A DNA stretch of 64,000 bases, taken from contig NZ_RXLO01000003.1 in assembly GCF_003958645.1 (NCBI RefSeq), positions 1 through 64,000 of the forward strand. The letters are read 5' to 3'. A model generated the notes under the pieces. It ran no database searches and was not told the origin of the DNA. It saw nothing but the letters and a program-made list of their open reading frames with translations. Both the position numbers and the translations under genes were made by a program. Below are positions 17,495-26,649 of this stretch, one piece after another (position 1 is the stretch's first letter; every line of letters starts with the position of its first letter). The DNA is from Chitinophaga rhizosphaerae. Lineage in GTDB: Bacteria > Bacteroidota > Bacteroidia > Chitinophagales > Chitinophagaceae.

Positions 17495-18238
17495 ATGGAG
17501 TTCAGGTTTTTTTATCATTTCGGCAGGTTTTTGCTGATGTTGAAAGGGATGTTCTCCCGCCCGGAGAACATGCGGATGTACTGGAAGGAGTTTATGAAAC
17601 AGTGTGTGGACATCGGGATCGGGTCCCTGGGCATCGTCGTGATCATTTCCACGTTCCTCGGTGCCGTAACCACGGTGCAAACGGCATATCAGCTGGTGAG
17701 CGGGTTCATTCCGAAGTCGACCATCGCGATGGTGGTGCGGGATACGATGATCATCGAGCTGGCGCCCACCATGATCTGTATCGTGCTGGGGGGCGTTGTG
17801 GGGTCGAAGATCGCGTCGGAACTGGGGAACATGCGGATTTCAGAACAGATAGACGCGCAGGAGATCATGGGGATCAATACCAAGGCCTATCTCATCGGTC
17901 CCAAGATACTCGCCGCGCTGCTCACGATCCCTGCGCTGGTGGTGATCGCCGCCTTCCTGGGGATTTTCGGGGGGCTGGAAGCCGGTAAGCTGAGCGGCAT
18001 CCTTTCGCATGAACAGTTCATGGAAGGGCTCCGCAGCTCGTTCGACGGCTACAACGTATTCTTCGCCCTGAGCAAATCCTATACTTACGCCTTCATCATT
18101 TCCAGCATTCCGGCCTATTACGGATACCATGTGCAGGGTGGCGCCCTCGAGATCGGAAAAGCCAGCACCACCGCGGTGGTGATCAGCTGCGTGATGATCC
18201 TTTTCGCCGACTATGCCCTCGCAGCCATGCTGCTGTAA
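17495..18238 (+). CDS. mlaE: MlaE-family ABC transporter permease
   Basis: Inner-membrane permease of an Mla-type lipid transporter, which moves phospholipids between inner and outer membranes. The 247-residue length and about five hydrophobic segments fit. The family signature region is present (IIELAPTMICIVLGGVVGSKIASELGNMRISEQIDAQEIMGINTKAYLIGPKI). The ATPase gene follows after 24 bases. No MlaD substrate-binding gene lies next to the pair here, so it may be elsewhere on the chromosome. Confidence 0.92.
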   Translation: MEFRFFYHFGRFLLMLKGMFSRPENMRMYWKEFMKQCVDIGIGSLGIVVIISTFLGAVTTVQTAYQLVSGFIPKSTIAMVVRDTMIIELAPTMICIVLGGVVGSKIASELGNMRISEQIDAQEIMGINTKAYLIGPKILAALLTIPALVVIAAFLGIFGGLEAGKLSGILSHEQFMEGLRSSFDGYNVFFALSKSYTYAFIISSIPAYYGYHVQGGALEIGKASTTAVVISCVMILFADYALAAMLL

Positions 18239-18262
18239 CCCATTAACCGAGAAGAACGATCT

Positions 18263-19075
18263 ATGATAGAACTGAAAAATATCCGCAAAAGCTTTGGAGA
18301 AAAGGAGATACTGAAGGATGTGTCCGCCACGATGGAGGCAGGGAAAACCAACCTCATCATCGGTGCCAGCGGCAGCGGCAAAACAGTGCTCATGAAATGC
18401 ATGGTGGGCTTGATCCCGGTCGATAGCGGCCAGGTGATTTACAATGGGGAAGACTTCACCGCCATGGACGATAATGCGAAAAAGCCCATCCGCCAGGCCA
18501 TCGGCATGCTGTTCCAGGGCTCCGCGCTCTTCGATTCCATGACCGTGGAGCAGAACGTCATGTTCCCGCTCGATATGTTCTCGACCATGAGTTATAAAGA
18601 CAAGCGCAAGCGGATGCAGGAGTGCCTGGACAGGGTGGCCATCAAAGACGCCAATAAAAAATTCCCGGCCGAAATCAGCGGCGGGATGAAAAAACGGGTG
18701 GGCATCGCCCGGGCCATCGTCCTCAACCCGAAATACCTGTTCGTGGACGAGCCCAATTCCGGCCTCGATCCGCAGACTTCCCTCGTGATCGACAAACTCA
18801 TCAAGGATATTACGATCGATTATAATATTACGACCGTGGTGAATACCCACGACATGAATACCGTCATGGAAAGCGGGGACCATATCGTTTACATGCACCA
18901 GGGGAAGAAGCAGTGGGAAGGCAGCAATGAAGACATTATTTTCAGTGAAGACAAGCTGCTGAATGATTTTATCTTCGCGTCCGAATTCTTCCAGGACATC
19001 AAGGAAATGCGGAAAACGGAAGCTTTCCGCGACAAAAAATGGCGGCATAAAGGGGGAGAAGCGGGTAACAAATAG
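18263..19075 (+). CDS. mlaF: MlaF-like ABC transporter ATP-binding protein
   Basis: ATPase subunit that energises the MlaE permease. Walker A is GASGSGKT (near residue 35), the signature is SGGMKKRVGIARA, and Walker B is LFVDEPNSGLDP followed by the H-loop NTHDM. The SGGMKKRV signature is typical of the Mla/Ttg2A group. At 270 residues it is standard, with a lysine-rich C-terminal extension of about 30 residues. It is translated 24 bases after mlaE, clearly one operon. sucD downstream has its own promoter. Confidence 0.93.
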   Translation: MIELKNIRKSFGEKEILKDVSATMEAGKTNLIIGASGSGKTVLMKCMVGLIPVDSGQVIYNGEDFTAMDDNAKKPIRQAIGMLFQGSALFDSMTVEQNVMFPLDMFSTMSYKDKRKRMQECLDRVAIKDANKKFPAEISGGMKKRVGIARAIVLNPKYLFVDEPNSGLDPQTSLVIDKLIKDITIDYNITTVVNTHDMNTVMESGDHIVYMHQGKKQWEGSNEDIIFSEDKLLNDFIFASEFFQDIKEMRKTEAFRDKKWRHKGGEAGNK

Positions 19076-19127
19076 TTAATATTCCTCAACTAAAGCGGCT
19101 TTCCTTTTCTTTTTAGCCGCAATCCGT

Positions 19128-19135
19128 TATTTTTG
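19128..19135 (+). promoter_or_regulatory. -7 promoter element of sucD
   Basis: TATTTTTG, an exact consensus, 36 bases before the sucD ATG. Confidence 0.6.
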
Positions 19136-19171
19136 CCCCACTTTATCTAAAAAATAATTAAATCAGACGCG

Positions 19172-20053
19172 ATGAGTGTTTTAGTTAATAAGAACAGCAA
19201 AGTGATCGTGCAGGGATTTACCGGAACTGAAGGTACTTTCCATGCCACACAAATGATCGAGTACGGCACCAACGTGGTAGGTGGCGTAACGCCGGGTAAA
19301 GGCGGCAGCTCCCACCTGGAGCGCCCTGTGTTCAATACCGTGGCAGACGCGGTGAACGCTACGGGAGCGGATGTTTCCATCATCTTCGTACCGCCGGCAT
19401 TCGCTGCTGATGCGATCATGGAAGCTGCTGACGCGGGTATCGCGCTGGTGGTATGCATCACCGAAGGTATTCCCGTTCAGGACATGGTGAAAGCCAAAAA
19501 CTACCTCAAAGCACACAATACCCGCCTGATCGGCCCCAACTGCCCGGGCGTTATTTCCGCTGAAGAAGCCAAAGTAGGCATCATGCCCGGCTTCATCTTC
19601 AAAAAAGGTAAAGTAGGTATCGTATCCAAATCCGGTACGTTGACTTACGAAGCGGCAGACCAGGTGGTAAAAGCCGGTCTGGGCGTTTCCACCGCCATCG
19701 GTATTGGCGGCGACCCGATCATCGGCACCACCACCCGCGAAGCGGTAGAACTGCTGATGAACGACCCCCAAACCGAAGCCATCATCATGATCGGCGAAAT
19801 CGGCGGTTCCATGGAAGCGGAAGCTGCAGAATGGATCAAAGCCAATCCGCACAAACCCGTTGTAGGCTTCATCGCCGGCCAAACCGCGCCTCCGGGCCGC
19901 CGTATGGGCCACGCCGGTGCCATCATCGGTGGTGCAGACGATACTGCCGCCGCTAAAATGAAGATCATGCGCGCCTGCGGCGTTCATGTGGTAGACAGCC
20001 CCGCAGATATCGGCAAACGCATGGCAGAAGTACTGAAAGGCGTTCCCGCTTAA
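19172..20053 (+). CDS. sucD: Succinate-CoA ligase (ADP/GDP-forming) subunit alpha
   Basis: TCA-cycle enzyme that converts succinyl-CoA to succinate with nucleotide triphosphate formation. The CoA-binding Rossmann motif [11 protein letters not shown] is near the N-terminus. The phosphorylated His247 lies in [16 protein letters not shown] and [14 protein letters not shown] are also family hallmarks. The 293-residue length is normal. The beta subunit gene sucC is not adjacent and must be elsewhere. It has its own promoter (19128-19135) and terminator (20081-20114). Confidence 0.97.
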   Translation: MSVLVNKNSKVIVQGFTGTEGTFHATQMIEYGTNVVGGVTPGKGGSSHLERPVFNTVADAVNATGADVSIIFVPPAFAADAIMEAADAGIALVVCITEGIPVQDMVKAKNYLKAHNTRLIGPNCPGVISAEEAKVGIMPGFIFKKGKVGIVSKSGTLTYEAADQVVKAGLGVSTAIGIGGDPIIGTTTREAVELLMNDPQTEAIIMIGEIGGSMEAEAAEWIKANPHKPVVGFIAGQTAPPGRRMGHAGAIIGGADDTAAAKMKIMRACGVHVVDSPADIGKRMAEVLKGVPA

Positions 20054-20080
20054 TCTCCCGGTAATTCATACCTTATATAT

Positions 20081-20114
20081 ATCCCCGTTGCGGCACCGTG
20101 ACGGGGATTTTTTT
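20081..20114 (+). terminator. Intrinsic terminator of sucD
   Basis: ATCCCCGT (20081-20088) and ACGGGGAT (20101-20108), followed by a run of T. Confidence 0.88.
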
Positions 20115-20119
20115 GCCCT

Positions 20120-20127
20120 TACCTTTG
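20120..20127 (+). promoter_or_regulatory. -7 promoter element of the FAD oxidoreductase gene
   Basis: TACCTTTG, an exact consensus, 10 bases before the ATG at 20138; it directly follows the sucD terminator. Confidence 0.55.
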
Positions 20128-20137
20128 CAGCGGATTT

Positions 20138-21163
20138 ATGGGAATAGTCGATTACATACTCGTAGGCCAGGGCGTGGCCGGTACCCTGCTGGGCTGGGAA
20201 ATGCAGCAGGCAGGGCTCACGATCGCGCAGTTCGACGATGGGCGCGCCGATGCCGCGTCCCGCCTCGCAGCGGGCATCATCAATCCCGTTTCGGGACGGA
20301 AGTTCGAAGTGTCGTGGCGGTACGACGCCGTATACCCCCGGGCCCAAGCCACCTACAGGGCCATGGAAGCGGCTTTTGGCATTCCGGTGTTTACGGAGCG
20401 CGATATCTGGAACGTGTGGACCTCCGCCCAGATGCGCGACGCCTTCGCCGAACATCCCTCGCCATACGGCATCGTCTCCCCGGCCCCGCGGTACGCCGGT
20501 CTCCTGGAAGCGCCCTTTGGCGCGGGGATCGTCAAGGGCGCGAACGTAGACCTGGGAACGCTGCTGCCCGCCTGGGCCGCCCATGCCGGGGTGCGCCGGG
20601 AAACGCTGGAAATCCCATCGCTCAAACTGACGGATAAAGGCGTGGAATACAAGGGATTGGAGGCGAAAGCGGTGATCTTCTGCGAAGGGGTCGCTTCCCC
20701 GCAAAACCCATGGTTCGGCAAGCTTAAATTCCTTCCCAACAAAGGGGAAGCCCTCATCGTCCGCCTCCCGTTCGATACCACAGACATCATTAAAAAAGGC
20801 ATCACCCTCGTACCCCTCGGCGATCAGACCTTCTGGGCCGGCGCCACGTTCTCCTGGGATTACCCGGATACTTCGCCCACCGCGGAAGCCCGCGCCCACA
20901 TCGAATCCCAGCTCCGGCAACTGCTGAAAACGGACTTCGAGGTCATCGGCCATAAAGCCGCCGTTCGCCCCTCCGGGCCAGACCGCAGGCCCATGGCGGG
21001 GTTGCACCCGAAGTTCCCGCAGGTCGGGATTTTCAACGGGATGGGCTCAAAAGGCTGTTCCCTCGCGCCCTGGGCTGCCGCGAAATTCGTGGGGAACCTG
21101 GTGAAAGGAGAGGAAATGCCGCCGGAAATAGACATTACACGGTTTTTTAATGCCTTGCGGTAG
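20138..21163 (+). CDS. FAD-dependent oxidoreductase (DAO/DadA-like)
   Basis: Flavoprotein of the D-amino-acid oxidase superfamily. The dinucleotide-binding motif ILVGQGVAGTLLGWEM (residues 7-22) and an acidic residue at the end of the second strand are present. The SRLAAGIINPVSGRKF stretch is typical of DAO proteins. The C-terminal FAD-contact region includes AVRPSGPDRRPMAG and FNGMGSKGCSLAPWAA. At 341 residues it is slightly short for DadA. Substrate is unknown; ThiO-like or MnmC-C-like activity is possible. It is monocistronic. Confidence 0.85.
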   Translation: MGIVDYILVGQGVAGTLLGWEMQQAGLTIAQFDDGRADAASRLAAGIINPVSGRKFEVSWRYDAVYPRAQATYRAMEAAFGIPVFTERDIWNVWTSAQMRDAFAEHPSPYGIVSPAPRYAGLLEAPFGAGIVKGANVDLGTLLPAWAAHAGVRRETLEIPSLKLTDKGVEYKGLEAKAVIFCEGVASPQNPWFGKLKFLPNKGEALIVRLPFDTTDIIKKGITLVPLGDQTFWAGATFSWDYPDTSPTAEARAHIESQLRQLLKTDFEVIGHKAAVRPSGPDRRPMAGLHPKFPQVGIFNGMGSKGCSLAPWAAAKFVGNLVKGEEMPPEIDITRFFNALR

Positions 21164-21182
21164 CATTTCCCGCGGGCTTTCT

Positions 21183-21190
21183 TATCTTTG
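21183..21190 (+). promoter_or_regulatory. -7 promoter element of aspS
   Basis: TATCTTTG, an exact consensus, 27 bases before the ATG at 21218. It covers the alternative upstream TTG start at 21188, ruling that start out. Confidence 0.6.
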
Positions 21191-21217
21191 ACCTCCTTTA
21201 TTAAAAGACAGCAAACA

Positions 21218-22969
21218 ATGTATAGATCGCATACATGTGGAGAATTGCGCATGGAACATGTGGGCCAGCCGGTAACACTGGCCGGATGGGTGCAGACCGT
21301 CCGTAAGTTTGGTAGCATCACTTTCGTAGATCTGCGCGACCGCTACGGCATCACGCAGCTGCTGCTCGGCGAATCGCTCAACGCCCAGCTCGATAATCAG
21401 CCCATCGGACGCGAATTCGTGATCCAGGTGAAAGGCAACGTCACCGAGCGCACCAACAAAAATCCCAACATCCCCACCGGTGATATCGAAATCACCGTTT
21501 CGGAATTTAAAATACTCAACGGCTCCAAAACACCGCCCTTCACCATCCAGGATGATACCGACGGCGGCGATGAACTGCGCATGAAATATCGTTACCTCGA
21601 TCTTCGCCGCAACATCGTTAAACAAAACCTCACGCTCCGCTACCGCGTAAACCGCGCTGCCAGGAACTTCCTCGACAGCCGCGGGTTCATGGAAGTGGAA
21701 ACGCCATACCTCATTAAATCCACTCCGGAAGGCGCGCGCGACTTCGTGGTGCCCAGCCGTATGAACCCCAACCAGTTCTACGCCCTGCCACAGTCGCCCC
21801 AAACCTTCAAACAACTGCTCATGGTGAGCGGGTACGACCGGTACTACCAGATCGTGAAGTGCTTCCGCGACGAAGACCTCCGCGCCGACCGTCAACCCGA
21901 ATTCACCCAGATCGACTGCGAAATGAGCTTCGTGGACCAGGAAGACGTGCTGGGCAATTTCGAGGAGATGACCAAACACATCTTCCGCGAAATTAAAGGC
22001 ATCGAGTTCAACGAGCCTTTCCCCCGCATGACCTGGGAAGATGCGATGAAGTATTACGGCAACGACAAACCCGATATCCGTTTCGAAATGAAACTGGTTG
22101 ACCTCGGCGAAGTGGGCCGTGGCAACGGTTTTAAGGTGTTCGACGATGCAGAACTGGTTGTCGGCATCAACGTGACCGGTTGCAGCGAATATACCCGCAA
22201 GCAGCTCGATGAGCTGACCGAATGGGTGAAACGCCCGCAGATCAGCATGAACGGCCTCGTTTATATCAAGCACAATACCGACGGTTCCCTCAAATCGTCT
22301 GTCGATAAGTTCTTCAACGAGCAAGCCCTGAAACTGTTCGCAGACCAGTGCCAGAGCCAGCCGGGCGATCTCATCCTCATCCTCGCCGGTAAGGAAGAGC
22401 GCACCCGCAAAGCCATGAGCGAGCTCCGCCTCGAAATGGGCGAGCGCCTCGGCCTTCGCAACAAAGACGTGTACAAGCCCCTGTGGGTGATCGACTTCCC
22501 GCTGTTCGAATACGCGGAAGAAGAAAACCGCTGGGTAGCCCGCCACCACCCGTTCACGGCACCCAAGCCCGAGCATATCCACCTGATGGACGACCTGTCC
22601 CAGTACGCGAAGATCAAGGCGAACGCTTACGACATCGTCCTGAACGGCACCGAAATCGGCGGCGGCTCCATCCGTATCTTCCAGCGCGACCTGCAGGAGA
22701 AAATGTTCTCCGCCCTCGGGATGAGCAAGGAAGAGGCAGATCACAAGTTCGGGTTCCTGCTGGGCGCATTCGAGTATGGCGCACCTCCGCACGGGGGGAT
22801 CGCTTTCGGGTTCGACCGCTTCTGCTCCCTGCTGGGCGGCAGCGAAACGATCCGCGACTTCATCGCTTTCCCGAAAAACAACTCGGGCCGCGATGTGATG
22901 CTCGACGCACCGTCTTCTATCGACCAGGTCCAGCTCGACGAACTGGCCCTGTCGCTCGTGAAAAAGTAA
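21218..22969 (+). CDS. aspS: Aspartate-tRNA ligase
   Basis: Class II aminoacyl-tRNA synthetase charging tRNA-Asp in the cytoplasm. The N-terminal OB-fold anticodon-binding domain ([26 protein letters not shown]) is followed by the catalytic domain. Motif 2 is in [20 protein letters not shown], and motif 3 in GIAFGFDRF. The bacterial GAD insertion lies between. The start at 21218 ([10 protein letters not shown]) gives 583 residues, the usual length, and is supported by the promoter at 21183-21190. A terminator at 22998-23031 ends the transcript. Confidence 0.97.
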   Translation: MYRSHTCGELRMEHVGQPVTLAGWVQTVRKFGSITFVDLRDRYGITQLLLGESLNAQLDNQPIGREFVIQVKGNVTERTNKNPNIPTGDIEITVSEFKILNGSKTPPFTIQDDTDGGDELRMKYRYLDLRRNIVKQNLTLRYRVNRAARNFLDSRGFMEVETPYLIKSTPEGARDFVVPSRMNPNQFYALPQSPQTFKQLLMVSGYDRYYQIVKCFRDEDLRADRQPEFTQIDCEMSFVDQEDVLGNFEEMTKHIFREIKGIEFNEPFPRMTWEDAMKYYGNDKPDIRFEMKLVDLGEVGRGNGFKVFDDAELVVGINVTGCSEYTRKQLDELTEWVKRPQISMNGLVYIKHNTDGSLKSSVDKFFNEQALKLFADQCQSQPGDLILILAGKEERTRKAMSELRLEMGERLGLRNKDVYKPLWVIDFPLFEYAEEENRWVARHHPFTAPKPEHIHLMDDLSQYAKIKANAYDIVLNGTEIGGGSIRIFQRDLQEKMFSALGMSKEEADHKFGFLLGAFEYGAPPHGGIAFGFDRFCSLLGGSETIRDFIAFPKNNSGRDVMLDAPSSIDQVQLDELALSLVKK

Positions 22970-22997
22970 TTGTAAACTGACAGCTATTACCTTATGA

Positions 22998-23031
22998 AAG
23001 CCATATCCGCAAAGGGTATGGCTTCTCTTTT
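22998..23031 (+). terminator. Terminator of aspS; decides the next gene's start
   Basis: AAGCCATA (22998-23005) and TATGGCTT (23017-23024) form a perfect 8-bp stem, extendable inward, followed by a pyrimidine run with four T. It lies inside the 5' extension of the next open frame, so that frame more likely starts at 23045. Confidence 0.65.
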
Positions 23032-23044
23032 CAGCACACAGAAT

Positions 23045-23395
23045 ATGGAAACGACCATTCAAACCATCGCCGCCATACAGCAACTCAGCCTCGCAGACCA
23101 GGGCATTTACCAGTTGCGTTTCAATTTCGAAGACGAGTCTATCGCCCTCACTTTCGCCGTGTACGACGAAAAGTCGGACGAAGACCGCCTGTATCCTTTT
23201 GTGTTCGATCAAACCGCTGATTTACAGCTGGATATGGACCTTCGCTCTTTTTACAACCTCCAGATCGAAACCTGTGAACTGATCCATCTCGACGATGGCC
23301 GTTACTGGCTGAAGATGGTAGTGTACCAGGGGCACGGGCTCCGCACGGGCCATCTGAACTTCACATTTGCAGACTGCGCGCAGGACGAAGCCTGA
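23045..23395 (+). CDS. Small conserved-looking protein of unknown function
   Basis: I do not recognise this 116-residue protein. It starts METTIQTIAAIQQL and is acidic and soluble, without a signal peptide. The middle (IALTFAVYDEKSDEDRLYPFVFDQTADLQLDMDLRSFYNL) suggests alternating strands. Codon usage is like the neighbours, which supports expression. An upstream in-frame ATG at 22994 would place the aspS terminator stem inside the coding sequence, so the 23045 start is preferred. An AT-rich palindrome follows at 23424-23470. Confidence 0.6.
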   Translation: METTIQTIAAIQQLSLADQGIYQLRFNFEDESIALTFAVYDEKSDEDRLYPFVFDQTADLQLDMDLRSFYNLQIETCELIHLDDGRYWLKMVVYQGHGLRTGHLNFTFADCAQDEA

Positions 23396-23423
23396 CATTA
23401 TTTTCTCCATTTCGGAAGAAATC

Positions 23424-23470
23424 ATGTTAATATGATATAATAATTACCATAAATTATAACATATTAACAT
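23424..23470. repeat. AT-rich 18-bp inverted repeat with 11-bp centre
   Basis: The arms at 23424-23441 and 23453-23470 are complementary over 18 bases with one mismatch and are composed almost only of A and T, in otherwise GC-rich DNA. It lies between the unknown small gene and the glucosaminidase gene. It may be a terminator without a T run, a regulator site or a chromosomal structure element. Confidence 0.7.
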
Positions 23471-23555
23471 ATCACTTACATTTAATCTTTCAGAATGGCG
23501 TAATATTGCGGGGTGATCCGGGAACAGTGTGGATGGGTTCATCTAAATATTTCGC

Positions 23556-24065
23556 ATGTTTTTAACCAGAAGAAAGCTGCTGTTGGGCGGGATGCTGATT
23601 TCCAGTTTGACCGTTTCGGCGCAGAAAACCCCCAAAAAGTATCTTGAGCAATTTCGCCCCATTGCTGTTACCCTCTCCCAGGAAACCGGTGTGCCGGCCA
23701 GTGTCATTCTCGGCATCGCGATGCTGGAATCAGGCATGGGCACGAGCAAAAACGCCCGTTTGCTGAAAAATCATTTCGGGATCGTCGGAAAAAACAATCT
23801 CGCCAAGCGCGGCTTCACCTATCGCAGCATGTACCGCGAATACACCAGCGACTCCGCTTCTTACCGTCATTTTACGAAAGTGGTGATGAAAAAGAAGTGG
23901 TTCGTGGCCATGAAAGGAAACGACGATTATAATCAATGGCTCGACAAGCTGATCCGTTCCGGCTACTCCACTGCAGGGCAGGTTTGGGTGAGCAGGGTCC
24001 GGTCCATGATTAAAAAATACAAATTATATGAACTGGATGATGCAATGAAGCTCGCCAAACTGTAG
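23556..24065 (+). CDS. Glucosaminidase domain protein (FlgJ/LytG-like)
   Basis: Secreted peptidoglycan hydrolase that cleaves N-acetylglucosaminyl bonds. The start gives a signal peptide MFLTRRKLLLGGMLISSLTVSAQ. The glucosaminidase core follows: GVPASVILGIAMLESGMGTS with probable catalytic Glu58, NHFGIVGKNN, then YREYTSDSASYRHF. At 169 residues the protein is essentially the domain alone, with no LysM or SH3 anchor. It directly precedes the SGNH/SGNH/MBOAT genes (51 bases), which supports a cell-wall role for the group. Confidence 0.88.
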   Translation: MFLTRRKLLLGGMLISSLTVSAQKTPKKYLEQFRPIAVTLSQETGVPASVILGIAMLESGMGTSKNARLLKNHFGIVGKNNLAKRGFTYRSMYREYTSDSASYRHFTKVVMKKKWFVAMKGNDDYNQWLDKLIRSGYSTAGQVWVSRVRSMIKKYKLYELDDAMKLAKL

Positions 24066-24116
24066 ATTTGCGACTGATTGCAGCGGGAAGACCGCTTATT
24101 TCGAATATGCCGACTT

Positions 24117-25496
24117 ATGTCTTCCGGAAATAAACATCCCTATCCGCTTCTCATAACCATGGGCGCCATCGTGGGCCTGGCAGCGGTTTCGTTCCTGAAA
24201 CCGGTGGTTTCAGCGGGTAATTACACCCTTCGTCCACTCGATATTTTCGCCGATCTGCGTACGCCCGCTCCCGTTACGGAAACGGTTGCCGATGCGGCCT
24301 TGCTCGCCGTGGCAGACACGGCCCGGGGAACGGATTCCCTGCACAAGGCGCCCCTGCCTCCGCGGGACTATCTCACTTACCCGGGAATTCTCGATTACGG
24401 CTATACGACGGGCGCCCCCGGCGCCGGGATGCACCATTTCGTGGAAGCCCTCCGCCAACTCCGCACCGGCTCCCGCAAGAAAGTACGCATCGCCTATTTC
24501 GGGGATTCCATGATCGAGGGAGACCTCATCACCCAGGACCTTCGCGACAGCCTCCAGGCATATTTCGGCGGAGAAGGCGTCGGGTTCGTGCCCGCCACTT
24601 CGGTCGTTTCCGGATTCCGGACCACCATCACGCACAGCTTTTCTCCCAACTGGACCGACTATCATTTCAAAAATTCCCCGCCCGCCGGCGTGGAGCTGGG
24701 TATTTCAGGGCATGCCTTCATACCCGCTCCCGAAAGCTGGGTCCGCTTCCAGCCCGTCAAACGGCAACGCCTCGACGAATTCGGCGAAGTGAGCCTGCTG
24801 TACGGAAAAGGCGCCGGACAGGTGAAGATCAACGACCAGCCAGCCAAACTGCAAGGCAATGGTAACCTCAACGCCTACTCGTTCCTTACCGATTCGGCCA
24901 CCCGGTCCCTCACCTTCAAATTCGCCGGCGAGCAGAAGGTGCCCCTGTACGGCGTTTGCTTCGAAAGCGGGAACGGGATATTTCTCGATAATTTTTCTTT
25001 CCGCGGGATCAGCGGCATCGAGCTGGGAAAACTCAGCAGCGACATGTGGAAACAGGTACAGTCGGTCCGCCCGTACGACCTGATCGTGCTCCATTACGGT
25101 GCCAACGTGCTGTTCATGCCCGAAAACACGCGGTTCGACTGGTACGAGCGCCCCATGGAAAAAGTGGTGGATTCTTTGCGGAGATACTTCCCGCAGTCCA
25201 GCTTCCTCATCGTGGGCACGGCGGATAAATCGTACCGCAAGAACGGTAAATACGTGACGGCTCCCGGTGTGAAGGCGCTCCTGAAAGTGCAGCACCAGTT
25301 CGCCGAAGAAAACGGGATGGCTTACTGGAACCTCTATTCCGCCATGGGCGGAGACGGGGCGATGGCGCGCTGGGTAGAAGGCGAACAGGCGCTGGCGAAT
25401 AAGGATTACACACACTTCAACTTCCGCGGGGCTTCCAAAGTAGGCGCCCTGCTGTATAAAGCGATCATGGATGAATTCAGGCAGGAAGCTATGTAG
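24117..25496 (+). CDS. SGNH/GDSL hydrolase-like protein, first of two
   Basis: Exported protein of 459 residues with one N-terminal hydrophobic segment (YPLLITMGAIVGLAAVSFL), probably periplasmic and membrane-anchored. The SGNH blocks are intact: block I FGDSMIEGD (catalytic Ser), block III YGAN, and block V DYTHF with the Asp-x-x-His pair. Such proteins paired with an MBOAT transfer or remove acyl groups on peptidoglycan or polysaccharides (PatB- or Ape-like). The ATG at 24117 is preferred over an upstream TTG at 24078. The 3' end overlaps the next gene by 26 bases, so they are translationally coupled. Confidence 0.82.
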   Translation: MSSGNKHPYPLLITMGAIVGLAAVSFLKPVVSAGNYTLRPLDIFADLRTPAPVTETVADAALLAVADTARGTDSLHKAPLPPRDYLTYPGILDYGYTTGAPGAGMHHFVEALRQLRTGSRKKVRIAYFGDSMIEGDLITQDLRDSLQAYFGGEGVGFVPATSVVSGFRTTITHSFSPNWTDYHFKNSPPAGVELGISGHAFIPAPESWVRFQPVKRQRLDEFGEVSLLYGKGAGQVKINDQPAKLQGNGNLNAYSFLTDSATRSLTFKFAGEQKVPLYGVCFESGNGIFLDNFSFRGISGIELGKLSSDMWKQVQSVRPYDLIVLHYGANVLFMPENTRFDWYERPMEKVVDSLRRYFPQSSFLIVGTADKSYRKNGKYVTAPGVKALLKVQHQFAEENGMAYWNLYSAMGGDGAMARWVEGEQALANKDYTHFNFRGASKVGALLYKAIMDEFRQEAM

Positions 25497-26646
25497 ACGG
25501 GCGGTTGCCATGATGTTGCTGGCCGGCGGCTGGCTGGGCGCGCATGCCCAGAAGCTGATGAACGATACGGGGCTGTACCCCGTGTACCAGGCCCTCGATA
25601 CCAGCACAAATGCCATATCCATGCTGCATTTGGGCGACTCCCACGTCCAGGCCGGCACTTACCCCGATGCGGTGCGGAAAGTGCTGCAAGACCAGTTCGG
25701 GTACGCTGGCCGGGGCTTCGTGTTCCCTTACAACCTGGCCGGCACCAACGGTCCGGACGGATATAAGTGGGGCAGCAATGTCCGCTGGAACGGCGAGCGG
25801 ATGGTAGACCGTAATATCAGCGAATGGCCCGGGCCCGGCGGCATCATGCTTTCCCGGGAATCGGCACCGGCCACGGTCCAGTTTACGTCTGACAGTGCGA
25901 TCCATTGGCTGCGGGTTTGGTATAAAGGAAATGATGTACCGGAAGTAACCGGCGGATGGGTGTTTGAAGGCGGAAAAGATGCGCCGGAGCGCGAAATACG
26001 CATCAAAGCGGATAGCGGTATGAAGGCCCTGGCGATACGTTTCCCAGGGATCAGCCGGTTTTACGGCGCTGTTGACGAGCGCTCAGCGAAAGGAATTAAT
26101 TACAGTGCCATCGGCATCAACGGTGCCCAGTTTCAGCATTACAATCTTTTCGACGGCAGCGTAGCGGGTGCGGCGGGGATGTTGACGAAGCCGTTGCTCG
26201 TCATTCTTTCTTTAGGGACGAATGAAGCTTTCGGCGCAATTACGGCCGGCCAACTGAAAACGGAAATGGAAAAAACGGTGACCGCAGTGCGGGAATACGC
26301 GCCGGATGCAAAGTTTCTCTTCACCACACCGCCTTCCGGCATGATGAAAAAGCGATCTGTGGCTTACCGCCCGAAAGGCTCCAAGCGCACGAAGTACCGC
26401 ACTAAATTCATCGCCGTGCCCCAGGCCGCAACGGTCCGCCAGGCCATCATCGATTTCTGCCGCGACGAAGGCCACGCCTATTGGGACCTCTTCGGCGAAA
26501 TGCGGTCCGATAGCCGGTACACCCGCGCCTGGAGCCACGATCACGTCCACTTTAACGCAAACGGTTACCGCCTGCAGGGCGAACAGCTCGGAAAAGCTAT
26601 CCTGCAGGGGTATCGTAGCTGGCAACAAACCATACGGAAAAACTGA
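25471..26646 (+). CDS. SGNH/GDSL hydrolase-like protein, second of two
   Basis: Secreted protein of 391 residues, with signal peptide ending near GWLGAHAQ. Block I is LHLGDSHVQAG (catalytic Ser), block III LSLGTNEAFG, and block V SHDHVHFNANGY (Asp-x-x-His). All catalytic residues are present. It is only distantly similar to the preceding SGNH protein, so this is probably not a recent duplication; one may be the transferase and the other an esterase. The stop is 3 bases from the start of the MBOAT gene, strongly suggesting one operon. Confidence 0.82.
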   Translation: MNSGRKLCRRAVAMMLLAGGWLGAHAQKLMNDTGLYPVYQALDTSTNAISMLHLGDSHVQAGTYPDAVRKVLQDQFGYAGRGFVFPYNLAGTNGPDGYKWGSNVRWNGERMVDRNISEWPGPGGIMLSRESAPATVQFTSDSAIHWLRVWYKGNDVPEVTGGWVFEGGKDAPEREIRIKADSGMKALAIRFPGISRFYGAVDERSAKGINYSAIGINGAQFQHYNLFDGSVAGAAGMLTKPLLVILSLGTNEAFGAITAGQLKTEMEKTVTAVREYAPDAKFLFTTPPSGMMKKRSVAYRPKGSKRTKYRTKFIAVPQAATVRQAIIDFCRDEGHAYWDLFGEMRSDSRYTRAWSHDHVHFNANGYRLQGEQLGKAILQGYRSWQQTIRKN

Positions 26647-26649
26647 CGC

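Noticed and set aside
23424..23470. dif/Xer recombination site
   Set aside because: The arm and centre lengths (18 and 11) do not match the usual 11-6-11 layout, and the sequence is not close to known dif sites.
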